64,000 nt of DNA from contig CANJMF010000011.1 of the NCBI GenBank assembly GCA_947475895.1, positions 1-64,000 on the forward strand, given 5' to 3'. The first letter of the stretch is position 1; every line of letters begins with the position of its first letter. The notes under the pieces are model-generated. The model was not told the DNA's origin and searched no databases. It saw only the letters and a list, made by a program, of their open reading frames with translations. Position numbers and translations under genes: made by a program. This document shows positions 36,467-44,604 of the stretch, in pieces. The DNA is from Fidelibacterota bacterium. Its GTDB lineage: Bacteria; Pseudomonadota; Alphaproteobacteria; Rhodospirillales; Rhodospirillaceae.

Positions 36467-37123
36467 TTGACCGAAATCACCGCCGACCTCGTTTTAAAAG
36501 CTTATGCCTATGGGGTTTTCCCTATGGCGAAGTCGCGAAACGAGGAAGACATCTTCTGGGTGCAGCCGAAGCTGCGCGGCGTCATTCCCCTCGACGCATT
36601 TCATGTACCTAAGTCGCTGCGCAAAGTTTTGCGGCGCGGGCATTTCGAAGTAACCATCGACCAGGATTTTGTGGGCGTGATGGAAGGCTGCGCCGAAGCC
36701 GGCGAAGGCCGCCCGGATACTTGGATCAACGACCGGATCGTCGGGCTTTTCAACGACCTACATGCAGCCGGATTCGCCCACAGCGTCGAGACCTGGGAAA
36801 ATGGCAAGCTGGTCGGCGGGCTTTATGGTTTGGCCATGGGCTCGGCCTTCTTCGGCGAAAGCATGTTCTGCCGCGCGACCGATGCGTCGAAGGTGGCGCT
36901 TTGCCATCTGGTCGGCGTCATGAAGTACGGTGACTTCACACTGCTGGATACGCAGTTCATCACCGACCACCTCGCGCGGTTCGGGGCCGTGGAGATTACG
37001 CAGAAAGATTATTTGGCGCAGTTGGGTGCGGCGTTGACGCGCCAAGGCCGCTTCGAAGGCCCGTTAAATCAGCGCGAGCTGGAAGCCGCGTTGTTCTCAC
37101 AGCGCAGCACCCAAATATCGTAA
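36467..37123 (+). CDS. aat: Leucyl/phenylalanyl-tRNA--protein transferase
   Basis: A 218-residue enzyme that adds Leu or Phe to N-terminal Lys or Arg, marking proteins for ClpAP (N-end rule). Family motifs are AYAYGVFPMAKS, WVQPKLRGVIPL, ETWENGKLVGGLYGLAMGSAFFGESMF cut here as GGLYGLAMGSAFFGESMF, and LLDTQFITDHLARFGA. The start is a TTG at 36467, placed 11 bases after AAGGAG. Its last 55 bases overlap the convergent DUF2155 gene. It is the last gene of the aroQ-accBC operon. Confidence 0.94.
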   Translation: MTEITADLVLKAYAYGVFPMAKSRNEEDIFWVQPKLRGVIPLDAFHVPKSLRKVLRRGHFEVTIDQDFVGVMEGCAEAGEGRPDTWINDRIVGLFNDLHAAGFAHSVETWENGKLVGGLYGLAMGSAFFGESMFCRATDASKVALCHLVGVMKYGDFTLLDTQFITDHLARFGAVEITQKDYLAQLGAALTRQGRFEGPLNQRELEAALFSQRSTQIS

Positions 37124-37455
37124 ACTGGATGATCGAGCGCCGAGAGGGCCGGGTTGGATCCGAACATCCAACCGGAGAAAACCTTCATGCGCTCTCTGCC
37201 GGGCTGCTGTTCGAACACCTCGATGAACGCTGCATTCTCGGGCGCCTCTTCGGGCGGATGCGTGACACAGGTCTGCGCGATAATTTCCAGCGTTCCAAAC
37301 TTCAATGACGTGCCCACCTTCCCCGCCACGTTTTGAACGCGCGCTGTGACTTTATCGAGACCGCCCAGCACAACGCCGGTCATGGGAATATCGGTGGCCA
37401 TGGCGGGCACAGCGAACAAGCAAAAACCAGTCAGGGCAGCGAGAAGGCACTTCAC
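37069..37455 (-). CDS. DUF2155 exported protein
   Basis: A 128-residue exported protein with a signal peptide (about residues 1-20, MKCLLAALTGFCLFAVPAMA). Conserved DUF2155 motifs are FGTLEIIAQTCVTHPPEEAPE and FSGWMFGSNPALSALDHP near the C-terminus, plus two cysteines that may form a disulfide (TCVTHPP and VLRCE). Function is unknown, but the family is nearly confined to alphaproteobacteria. The GTG start at 37455 overlaps the mlaD stop (GTGA). Its 3' end runs 55 bases into aat on the other strand. Confidence 0.9.
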   Translation of the reverse strand: MKCLLAALTGFCLFAVPAMATDIPMTGVVLGGLDKVTARVQNVAGKVGTSLKFGTLEIIAQTCVTHPPEEAPENAAFIEVFEQQPGRERMKVFSGWMFGSNPALSALDHPVYDIWVLRCENNAASSSR

Positions 37456-37928
37456 TTGGGGGCACTTTCTTCAGTCGGGCCCGAACTGTTCGTGGCGATG
37501 AAAATGATTTGGCCCACCAAGTCCTCGAGCGATTGATAGTCTTTGGTCTTCGCGATGGCGCCGGCGGCGGGAATGCGATCGGTGGAACGTCCTGGCGTCA
37601 GGTTCACGTACTTGGAGCCCAACAAACCATCGCTGACGATGGAGGCCTCGGTGTCCTTGGGCAGCGTGACTTCCGGCGCGATTAATAAAGTCACTTTGGC
37701 CTGAAAGGTCGTTTGATCGAGCAATTGCTCGCTGACGGTGCCGACACGAATGCCGCTGATGCGCACGTCGGAGCCGCGCTCAAGCCCGCCGACCTTTTGA
37801 AAGGTCGCGTTGACGGCATAGCCGGTGACGGCTTTCAAATCCGCTGCCGAATAAGCGAACACAAGAAACATCACGGCGATCAACAGGACGACCGCACCTA
37901 ACACTGTCTCGATAGGATTGCGCTTCAT
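37452..37928 (-). CDS. mlaD: MlaD-like lipid transport protein (copy 2, downstream)
   Basis: A 158-residue MCE-domain protein with one N-terminal membrane segment (about residues 8-28). It belongs to the MlaD group, which forms hexameric rings in the periplasm and moves phospholipids between membranes. Typical is GYAVNATFQKVGGLERGSDV, then IRVGTV and DGLLGSKYVNL. It overlaps the upstream mlaD (ATGA) and the downstream DUF2155 gene (GTGA), so all three are translated as a unit. mlaE/mlaF are not in the window. Confidence 0.9.
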   Translation of the reverse strand: MKRNPIETVLGAVVLLIAVMFLVFAYSAADLKAVTGYAVNATFQKVGGLERGSDVRISGIRVGTVSEQLLDQTTFQAKVTLLIAPEVTLPKDTEASIVSDGLLGSKYVNLTPGRSTDRIPAAGAIAKTKDYQSLEDLVGQIIFIATNSSGPTEESAPK

Positions 37929-38407
37929 TCAGATTTTCCCGACGAGGATGCGGCCCTGCTCTTGGCGCGCGAGACGATCATGGCAATAAGGTCTTCCAAA
38001 ATGACGGAGTCTTGGGTGTAGGGAATGCGCGCGCCCGACGCCAACATCTTGTCGTCGCCACCCGGCCGCAGTTCGATGTACTTGGAGCCGAACAAACCGT
38101 CTGTTTCGATCACCGCCGCCGTATCTTCGGGCAGAGGCACCGGCGTTGTGAACCGCAGCGTCATGACCGCACGGCCGTTTTCGAGGATAGCCTTCGTGAC
38201 TTCGCCGATCTTCATGCCGGCAACGCGCACAGGCGAACCCGTATAAATGCCGTCGGCGCGTGCGAAGTCGGCGGTGAGAACGAAGCGCTGATCGGCGTCG
38301 GCGTCTTGCGCACGCCGGTTGGCAAGCGCGGTCAACAGGAACAGAGCGATGAGAACCATCGCCGTGACAATGCCGACCAGATATTCGCGGCGCTCGACAG
38401 CGGACAT
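37925..38407 (-). CDS. mlaD: MlaD-like lipid transport protein (copy 1, upstream)
   Basis: A 160-residue MCE-domain paralogue of the next gene. It has an N-terminal membrane segment (about residues 10-29), then FVLTADFARADGIYTGSPVR, IGEVTKAI, and DGLFGSKYIEL. The two copies share the DGL[LF]GSKY core and overall plan but are clearly diverged. The start ATG at 38407 lies 22 bases after the NDUFA12 gene. A hetero-hexamer of the two copies is possible. Confidence 0.88.
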   Translation of the reverse strand: MSAVERREYLVGIVTAMVLIALFLLTALANRRAQDADADQRFVLTADFARADGIYTGSPVRVAGMKIGEVTKAILENGRAVMTLRFTTPVPLPEDTAAVIETDGLFGSKYIELRPGGDDKMLASGARIPYTQDSVILEDLIAMIVSRAKSRAASSSGKSE

Positions 38408-38428
38408 GAAAGAAAAATTCCGGAGGAC

Positions 38429-38782
38429 TTATTTCTTATCGGGCGACCAGGCTTGATAGTCGCCGGTCGCTGGCGCACGCACGCCGCCGCGCTGATCGTG
38501 ACCCGGCGGTAAATAGGCCGCATCGGTGCCCGTGAGATTGACTTCGTGGGGCTTGATCCACGCGCGTTTGGGCGCTTCGAGGGGCGCATCGGTGGTGTGA
38601 TGCAGCCAAGCATGCCATTCGGGCGGAACCTTGGAGGCTTCTGGTTCGCCGGTGTAGACCACCCAACGTTCTTCGCGGTTCCCGAAGCGCATGCGGTTCG
38701 ATTTGTAATAGGTGTTGCCGTAGGAATCCTCGCCCACCTTTTGGCCGTGAAGCTTGGTGTGAAGCCAGGTGCCGACACTCAT
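38429..38782 (-). CDS. NDUFA12-family accessory subunit of complex I
   Basis: A 117-residue protein of the NDUFA12 (B17.2) family, a supernumerary subunit of NADH:ubiquinone oxidoreductase kept in alphaproteobacteria and mitochondria. Typical are GEDSYGNTYYKS, RWVVYTGEPEASKVPPEWHA cut here as RWVVYTGEPEASKVPPEW, and LHHTTDAPLEAP. It has no signal or membrane segment and sits on the matrix/cytoplasmic side of the complex. It starts the operon NDUFA12-mlaD-mlaD-DUF2155. Confidence 0.95.
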   Translation of the reverse strand: MSVGTWLHTKLHGQKVGEDSYGNTYYKSNRMRFGNREERWVVYTGEPEASKVPPEWHAWLHHTTDAPLEAPKRAWIKPHEVNLTGTDAAYLPPGHDQRGGVRAPATGDYQAWSPDKK

Positions 38783-39019
38783 GGATAAAAACTCCGTTTA
38801 GGACGCCGTCAAATTGCCAGACGTTCGTAGCGGCAATATGGCGAGTTTCGAATTTCGGGGCAAACAATGCCATGCGCCACACCCTAAGTCATTGGTTTTA
38901 TTGAGCCGTTTGCCATGTTCCCGCCCCAATTTGCGGTCTTTTTTTATGGCTGCGTAACCTCCCGCGCTTTTTGGCGTTATTTCGCCCGAACGCTTCTGCA
39001 GACAAAGGGAGACACCATT

Positions 39020-39523
39020 ATGCGTATCAAATTGATCACTGCTGTCGCCGCCGCTGCCGCGCTGTTTGCCGGCGCCGCTCAGGCTGCCACAGGGTTCACC
39101 GTCAACAAAAACAACATTTACGCGGGCCCGGGAAGAGATTTCCCGCGCATCGAACGCGTGCCGACCAATTCCCGTATTGAAGTGCACGGCTGTATCCGCT
39201 CGTTCGCTTGGTGCGATGTATCGTATCGCGGCGAGCGCGGTTGGATCGACGGCGATGGCCTGGTCTTCCGTGATCGCGGCCGCCGCATTGTTGTGCGCGA
39301 CTACGGCCGCCGTCATGAGCTGCCCATGATCTCATTCAAGTTCGGCAATTACTGGGACGATCACTACCGCACGCACAAATTCTATCGTGACCGTTCGCGC
39401 TTCGAGAACGCCTTCCGCGACGAAGACCACGATAACATCCCCAACGCCGTGGATCGCGACCGCGACGGCGATGGCGTGAGAAACAAAAATGACCGCCGCC
39501 CCGATAATCCGCGCCGGGACTAA
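39020..39523 (+). CDS. Secreted SH3-like protein with a calcium-binding-type tail
   Basis: A 167-residue exported protein. I start it at the ATG at 39020, 9 bases after AAAGGGAGA, which puts the signal peptide first (MRIKLITAVAAAAALFAGAAQA). An SH3b-like domain follows (about residues 22-90: NIYAGPGRDFPRIERVP, GWIDGDGLVF). The C-terminal 30 residues (HDNIPNAVDRDRDGDGVRNK) carry D-x-D-x-DG repeats like thrombospondin type 3 or OmpA-family calcium loops. Function is unknown; it probably acts at the cell wall or outside. Confidence 0.82.
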   Translation: MRIKLITAVAAAAALFAGAAQAATGFTVNKNNIYAGPGRDFPRIERVPTNSRIEVHGCIRSFAWCDVSYRGERGWIDGDGLVFRDRGRRIVVRDYGRRHELPMISFKFGNYWDDHYRTHKFYRDRSRFENAFRDEDHDNIPNAVDRDRDGDGVRNKNDRRPDNPRRD

Positions 39524-39535
39524 GAGCTAGCCTTT

Positions 39536-39555
39536 CGCCCGCCTTCGGGCGGGTG
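39536..39555 (+). terminator. Hairpin after the SH3 gene
   Basis: Stem CCCGCC/GGCGGG with a TTCG tetraloop and a few extra pairs outside. It begins 13 bases after the stop codon. It lacks a T-run, so it may stabilise the 3' end rather than terminate by itself. Confidence 0.5.
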
Positions 39556-39668
39556 GAGGGCCCAGAGATCCACTGACGGGTACGGCCATATTCATCATTG
39601 AACCGCGCCGGTTACCCAAACGCTGGATATTTACGTCACTGATTTGACGTCACGTTTGGTAGGTATCA

Positions 39669-39705
39669 GACCCCGTCTCCAGTCCTGGAGGCGGGGTCGC
39701 CTTTT
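39669..39705 (+). terminator. Terminator-like hairpin upstream of nrdJ
   Basis: A 12-bp stem (39669-39680 with 39687-39698, one T-G wobble) is followed by GCCTTTT. It could end readthrough from the SH3 gene and insulate the nrdJ promoter. Confidence 0.65.
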
Positions 39706-39795
39706 GCGGGGACCGGCACAGACCGGTTATCCACCGCCTTATCCCCAAAAATCGCATTCCGGCAGCAGCTTAGTCTCTTTCCCAAGCGTTCACGT

Positions 39796-39840
39796 TCGCG
39801 TATCTTGTGGTGCGTGAGGTCATCTGCACTAGATGTAGTG
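39796..39840 (+). promoter_or_regulatory. Tandem NrdR-box-like sites upstream of nrdJ
   Basis: The downstream site, CACTAGATGTAGTG at 39827-39840, is a symmetrical match to the NrdR box (CACwATATaTwGTG). The upstream site at 39796-39809 matches mainly in its right half (ATCTTGTG). The two are spaced exactly 31 bases, the three-helical-turn spacing typical of NrdR boxes. NrdR represses ribonucleotide reductase genes when dATP is high, so this placement fits nrdJ. Confidence 0.65.
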
Positions 39841-39948
39841 GCCTTTGAGGGGAAAATGCTTGGGAATCCAAGCCCCTAGCTGGCGTCGGGTGACGCAGCA
39901 AGCGGGCGGATTTTGGCATTCCAGAATGGCAGGCGGGGATTTTTAGTT

Positions 39949-42900
39949 ATGCGTATTACCCGGCGGTTCACGGCTGAGCATAAGTCGCCTTACGAAAAGC
40001 TCGAATTCCGGCTGGCCTTGAGCGAGATCCGCAACCCGGATGGGTCCGTGGTGTTTCGCCAGGACGGCCTGATCGTGCCGGCCGGTTGGTCGCAGGTGGC
40101 GTGCGACATCTTGGCCCAGAAGTATTTCCGCCGCGCCGGTGTGCCGGCCAAGCTTGTGCCCGTGGCCGAAACCGATGTGCCCGACTTCCTGTGGCGCAAA
40201 ACCGCAGCGCATGTCGAACTGAATGAATTGCCCGAAGCCCAACGTTACGGCGGCGAGACCGATGCGCGTCAGGTGTTCGATCGCATGGCCGGCGGCTGGA
40301 CATATTGGGGCTGGAAAGCCGGTTACTTTGACAGCGACCGCGATGCCCGCGCCTACTTCGATGAAATGCGCTACATGCTGGCAGCGCAAATGGCCGCGCC
40401 CAATTCGCCACAGTGGTTCAACACCGGCCTGCATTGGGCTTACGGCATCGACGGCCCGTCGCAAGGCCATTTCTACGTCGATTTCCAAAGCGGCGAGTTG
40501 AAAAAATCCAACAGCGCCTACGAGCGCCCGCAACCGCACGCGTGCTTTATACAAAGCATTCAGGATGATTTGGTGAACGACGGCGGCATTATGGATTTAT
40601 GGGTGCGCGAGGCGCGCCTGTTCAAATACGGCTCAGGCACCGGCACCAACTTCTCGAACCTGCGTGCCGAGGGTGAAAAGCTGTCCGGTGGCGGCACCTC
40701 GTCGGGCCTCATGAGCTGGCTGAAAATCGGCGACCGTGCCGCGGGCGCGATCAAATCGGGCGGCACCACGCGCCGCGCGGCGAAGATGGTGATCCTCAAT
40801 GCCGATCACCCGGACATTGAAACCTTCATCGACTGGAAGGTGCGCGAAGATCAAAAGGTCGCGGCACTTGCGGCCGGATCGCAAGCCATTCGCCGCGCCG
40901 TCGATAACATTCTCCGTGCCGTGCGCGTATGGGACGGCAGCGACGGCGACCGTTTCGATGTGAAAATCAACGCGACCTTGCGCAAGGAAGTGAAAGCCGC
41001 GCGCAAGGCCATGGTGCCGGATGCCGTTGTGGCGCGCGTGCTGCAACTCGCCAAGCAAGGCGAGACGATCGACTTCCCGGAATTCGATCTCGATTGGGAT
41101 TCCGAAGCTTATTCCACCGTCTCGGGCCAGAACTCGAACAACAGCGTGCGCGTGACGGACGAATTCCTGAAGGCCGTGGAAACGGACGCCGAGTGGAATC
41201 TGAAAGCACGCAGCGATGGCCACGTGACCAAGACCATCAAGGCGCGCGACCTGTGGAAGCGCATCGGTAATGCCGCCTGGGCTTGCGCCGATCCCGGCTT
41301 GCAGTTCGACACCACCATCAACGATTGGCACACGTGCCCCACGTCGGGACGCATCAACGCCTCGAACCCGTGTTCGGAATACATGTTCCTGGACAACACG
41401 GCGTGCAATCTGGCGTCGTTAAATTTGTTGCCGTTCAACGGCGAGCGCGGCTTCGACGTGTTTCAGTTCGAGCATGCCGTGCGCCTGTGGACCATCGGTT
41501 TGGAAATTTCGGTGCTGATGGCGCAATTCCCATCGCAGGAAATTGCCGAACGGTCTTATGCATTTCGCACGCTGGGCTTGGGCTACGCGAACCTCGGCGG
41601 CCTGCTGATGGTGCGCGGGCTTTCTTACGACAGTGACGAAGGACGCGCCCTGTGCGGCGCCATCACGGCGCTCATGACCGGCGTTTCTTACGCGACTTCG
41701 GCGGAGATCGCCGAAGAACACGGCGCCTTCCCGCGCTACCCGGAAAACGCCGACGCCATGCTGCGCGTGATGCGCAATCATCGCCGCGCGGCCTATGGCC
41801 ATCAAAGCGGCTATGAAAACGTGGGCATTACGCCGGTGGCGCTCAATGCTGCCGATTGTCCCGACGGCTCGGTTGTGGCTGCGGCGAAAATGGCGTGGGA
41901 TCGCGTCATCGAACTGGGCACTAAACACGGCTTCCGCAATGCGCAGGTGAGTGTGATCGCACCCACCGGCACCATTGGCCTGGTGATGGATTGCGATACC
42001 ACCGGCATCGAGCCCGACTTCGCGCTGGTGAAATTCAAGAAGCTCGCGGGCGGCGGCTATTTCAAGATCGTGAACCGCTTAGTGCCCGATGCGTTGCGTT
42101 CGCTCGGGTATGAACGCGCCGACATCGAGGCGATTGTTCAACATGCCGTCGGTCATGGAACGCTCAAGGGCGCGCCGGCGATCAACGCTGTAACCCTTGC
42201 CGATCGCGGCTTTGACGCGGACTCGCTGAAAGCCATTGAGGCCGGTCTGGCTGATGCCTTCGACATTAAATTCGTTTTCAACAAATACACGCTGGGCGAA
42301 GAGTTTTGTCTTCGCAAGTTGGGCTTCGGTGAAGATCAGCTCAATGATGTGTCGTTCAACATGCTGGAAGCGTTGGGCTTCACGAAAGCCGATATCGAGG
42401 CGACGAATAACCACGTCTGCGGGGCCATGACGCTTGAAGGCGCCCCGGGTTTGAAGCCCGAACATCTGGCGATCTTCGATTGCGCGAGCCCGTGCGGCCG
42501 CACCGGCACGCGCTGCCTGTCCATCAGCAGCCACATCAAGATGATGGCCGCGGCGCAGCCGTTTATCTCGGGCGCCATCTCAAAGACCATCAACATGCCG
42601 GCCAGCGCCAGCGTGAACGATTGCACGCAGGCTTACATGACGTCGTGGAAGCTGGCGTTGAAAGCCAACGCGCTCTATCGCGACGGTTCGAAGTTGTCGC
42701 AACCCCTCGCAGCCCTGGTCGACGATGCGGACGAGGAAGACGACATCGTGGAAGCCGTGATTCAAGCGCCGCCGCAAAGCCGCGCCGAGATCGTGGCCGA
42801 ACGCATCATCGAGCGCGTGATCGAACGTGAACGCCAACGCCTGCCCGATCGCCGCAAAGGCTACACGCAAAAAGCCATCGTCGGCGGACACAAAGTTTAC

Positions 42901-43626
42901 TTGCGTACCGGCGAGTATGACGACGGCAAGCTGGGTGAAATCTTTATCGACATGCACAAGGAAGGCGCTGCCTTCCGCAGCTTGATGAACAACTTCGCCA
43001 TCGCCATTTCCATCGGCCTGCAATACGGCGTGCCCCTGGAAGAATACGTGGACGCGTTCACCTTCACCCGTTTCGATCCGTCGGGCGTGGTGGAAGGCAA
43101 CTCATCCATCAAGATGGCGACGTCGCTGCTGGATTACGTGTTCCGCGAATTGGCCGTGAGCTACCTGGGCCGTCACGACCTCGCCCACGCCGAGCCGCAC
43201 GACGTGCTGCCCGATGCCATGGGCGACGGCGAGCATTCCGAGAAGCTCATGCAGATCGCGGGTAAGACCGTGTCGAAGGGCTTCGTGCGCTCGTCGAACC
43301 TCTACTTCATCAATCCGCAGGGCCGTGGGGCGGCAAACACCAGCACGACAACCACGGCGACCTCCGACACCGTTGTGTCAGTCTCGCCCGCCAGCGGCGG
43401 CGTGAGCGCGCTCGGCGCCGGCATGTCGGGCGCCCTGGCCATGGCCGAAGAAGTGAGTGTCACGCGCGTCACCAAGGTCACGGAATCGCGGCGCAGCGCT
43501 GTCAGCGTTGCGCGTCTGAAGGGCTATGAGGGCGATGCCTGCAGCGATTGCGGCAACTTCACGCTGGTGCGTAACGGCACCTGCATGAAATGCGAAACGT
43601 GCGGAACGACGAGCGGTTGTTCCTAA
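39949..43626 (+). CDS. nrdJ: Adenosylcobalamin-dependent ribonucleotide reductase (class II)
   Basis: A 1225-residue enzyme that makes deoxyribonucleotides using a B12 radical, independent of oxygen. Clear class II features are [16 protein letters not shown] near residue 150, [40 protein letters not shown] with an active-site Cys, and [20 protein letters not shown]. The C-terminus has a zinc-type end, [21 protein letters not shown] cut here as CSDCGNF and CMKCETC. I start it at the ATG at 39949 ([16 protein letters not shown]), not at the TTG 12 codons upstream. The next gene begins 9 bases later. Confidence 0.96.
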   Translation: MRITRRFTAEHKSPYEKLEFRLALSEIRNPDGSVVFRQDGLIVPAGWSQVACDILAQKYFRRAGVPAKLVPVAETDVPDFLWRKTAAHVELNELPEAQRYGGETDARQVFDRMAGGWTYWGWKAGYFDSDRDARAYFDEMRYMLAAQMAAPNSPQWFNTGLHWAYGIDGPSQGHFYVDFQSGELKKSNSAYERPQPHACFIQSIQDDLVNDGGIMDLWVREARLFKYGSGTGTNFSNLRAEGEKLSGGGTSSGLMSWLKIGDRAAGAIKSGGTTRRAAKMVILNADHPDIETFIDWKVREDQKVAALAAGSQAIRRAVDNILRAVRVWDGSDGDRFDVKINATLRKEVKAARKAMVPDAVVARVLQLAKQGETIDFPEFDLDWDSEAYSTVSGQNSNNSVRVTDEFLKAVETDAEWNLKARSDGHVTKTIKARDLWKRIGNAAWACADPGLQFDTTINDWHTCPTSGRINASNPCSEYMFLDNTACNLASLNLLPFNGERGFDVFQFEHAVRLWTIGLEISVLMAQFPSQEIAERSYAFRTLGLGYANLGGLLMVRGLSYDSDEGRALCGAITALMTGVSYATSAEIAEEHGAFPRYPENADAMLRVMRNHRRAAYGHQSGYENVGITPVALNAADCPDGSVVAAAKMAWDRVIELGTKHGFRNAQVSVIAPTGTIGLVMDCDTTGIEPDFALVKFKKLAGGGYFKIVNRLVPDALRSLGYERADIEAIVQHAVGHGTLKGAPAINAVTLADRGFDADSLKAIEAGLADAFDIKFVFNKYTLGEEFCLRKLGFGEDQLNDVSFNMLEALGFTKADIEATNNHVCGAMTLEGAPGLKPEHLAIFDCASPCGRTGTRCLSISSHIKMMAAAQPFISGAISKTINMPASASVNDCTQAYMTSWKLALKANALYRDGSKLSQPLAALVDDADEEDDIVEAVIQAPPQSRAEIVAERIIERVIERERQRLPDRRKGYTQKAIVGGHKVYLRTGEYDDGKLGEIFIDMHKEGAAFRSLMNNFAIAISIGLQYGVPLEEYVDAFTFTRFDPSGVVEGNSSIKMATSLLDYVFRELAVSYLGRHDLAHAEPHDVLPDAMGDGEHSEKLMQIAGKTVSKGFVRSSNLYFINPQGRGAANTSTTTTATSDTVVSVSPASGGVSALGAGMSGALAMAEEVSVTRVTKVTESRRSAVSVARLKGYEGDACSDCGNFTLVRNGTCMKCETCGTTSGCS

Positions 43627-43635
43627 AACCGCGCA

Positions 43636-44598
43636 ATGCCCCTTCCCGTCACACTTGCGAGGGCAACCTCCGCCGATCCGGTGAAGGTGTCGGGTTTCCC
43701 CGCGCACGCGGAGACGCCGACGATTGGCGCATGCTTCGGTGAGTTTCTGCGCCGCGCTGTACCCAGCCACACGGCTTACAGCGTCGCGCGTGGATTGACC
43801 GTCGACATCATCGCTGCGTTGCGCAGCGAGCTACGCCCCAAAGGCGACGACGCGGTCGACTTCCTGATCGCGGGATCGGTGGGTAAGCGCACCGCAGTCG
43901 CGCCCATCGCCACCGTGGACGTGCTCTATCTCCTGCCGCCTAAGTTAGCAGCGCACAAAACCGGAGACGCGCTGAAGATCGTGTGGGCCGTGCTCAAAAG
44001 CCGGTTCGAGGGCGTGAATATCGCCGAGACTTCGGTGGTCGTGCCGCGCGGATCCGAGTGGGTGAAAGTCATGCCCGGCCGCGAGCACGACGGTGCGTTC
44101 CTGGTGCCCGGCGTGCCCTCGTTGACGCGGGCCACCGGATGGAACGTCACCAATCCCGTGGCGGAAGCGGCCACACTGCGGTTGTCCGACAGCCTTTACG
44201 GCGGACGCCCGCGCCTCCTTCTCACGGCGTTGAAAGCTTGGTGCGCTGCCTGCAACGTGCCCATTGCGTCGTTCGCATTGGAACTGCTGGTGCAAGAATT
44301 CTATGCCGGTGCGCCGCGCCCCTTCGAGTTGGAGCGTGCCATGGTCGACTTCTGGGCGTGGGCGCGCCTGCGCACACCGTGCGACCTGAAACCCGCCGGT
44401 GGGCAAACGCCGCTTGTAGTCGGGCGCGAATGGCACGGAAAAGCCAAAGCGGCCTATTGGCGCGTGACACTCGCTGATCATCATCTGAAGGTCGGTAAAG
44501 TCGTGGAGGCCGCTGTGGAATGGCGTCAGCTGCTGGGACCGATGTTCCCGGTGCCGGGCGAGCGCCCGCTGAAGGCGCTGCCGCTCTTCAAGAAATAG
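43636..44598 (+). CDS. CD-NTase/SMODS-like nucleotidyltransferase fold, metal site degenerate
   Basis: A 320-residue protein with the plan of cGAS/DncV-like nucleotidyltransferases: FLIAGSVGKRTAVAPIATVD (residues 77-95) holds the GS motif and metal-site strand; GWNVTNPVAEAATLRLSD and LLLTALKAWC follow as in the SMODS core. The usual D-x-D here is T93-V-D95, and the third Asp strand reads VKVMPG (K144) instead of VDVMPG. Two of three metal ligands thus appear lost, so catalysis is unlikely. It starts 9 bases after nrdJ and is probably co-transcribed. No CBASS effector or partner is nearby. The function is unknown; a nucleotide-sensing role is inference. Confidence 0.6.
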   Translation: MPLPVTLARATSADPVKVSGFPAHAETPTIGACFGEFLRRAVPSHTAYSVARGLTVDIIAALRSELRPKGDDAVDFLIAGSVGKRTAVAPIATVDVLYLLPPKLAAHKTGDALKIVWAVLKSRFEGVNIAETSVVVPRGSEWVKVMPGREHDGAFLVPGVPSLTRATGWNVTNPVAEAATLRLSDSLYGGRPRLLLTALKAWCAACNVPIASFALELLVQEFYAGAPRPFELERAMVDFWAWARLRTPCDLKPAGGQTPLVVGREWHGKAKAAYWRVTLADHHLKVGKVVEAAVEWRQLLGPMFPVPGERPLKALPLFKK

Positions 44599-44604
44599 CA
44601 GCGC

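Larger units (their letters stand above)
39524..39948 (+). promoter_or_regulatory. Region between the SH3 gene and nrdJ: terminators and nrdJ control region
   Basis: This 425-base gap has no convincing gene. It holds a GC-rich hairpin right after the SH3 gene (39536-39555), a second terminator-like hairpin (39669-39705), two NrdR-box-like sites (39796-39840) and an nrdJ leader of about 100 bases that includes an imperfect hairpin (CTTGGGAATCCAAG). I looked for a cobalamin riboswitch because NrdJ needs adenosylcobalamin and saw none of its conserved boxes. Confidence 0.6.

Noticed and set aside
39841-39948. Cobalamin riboswitch before nrdJ
   Set aside because: Expected from the B12 requirement, but none of the conserved boxes was found; NrdR-type sites explain control better.
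43636-44598. Complete CBASS defence system
   Set aside because: Only a degenerate CD-NTase-like gene is present; no effector, Cap2/Cap3 or TM partner is adjacent and the neighbours are core genes.
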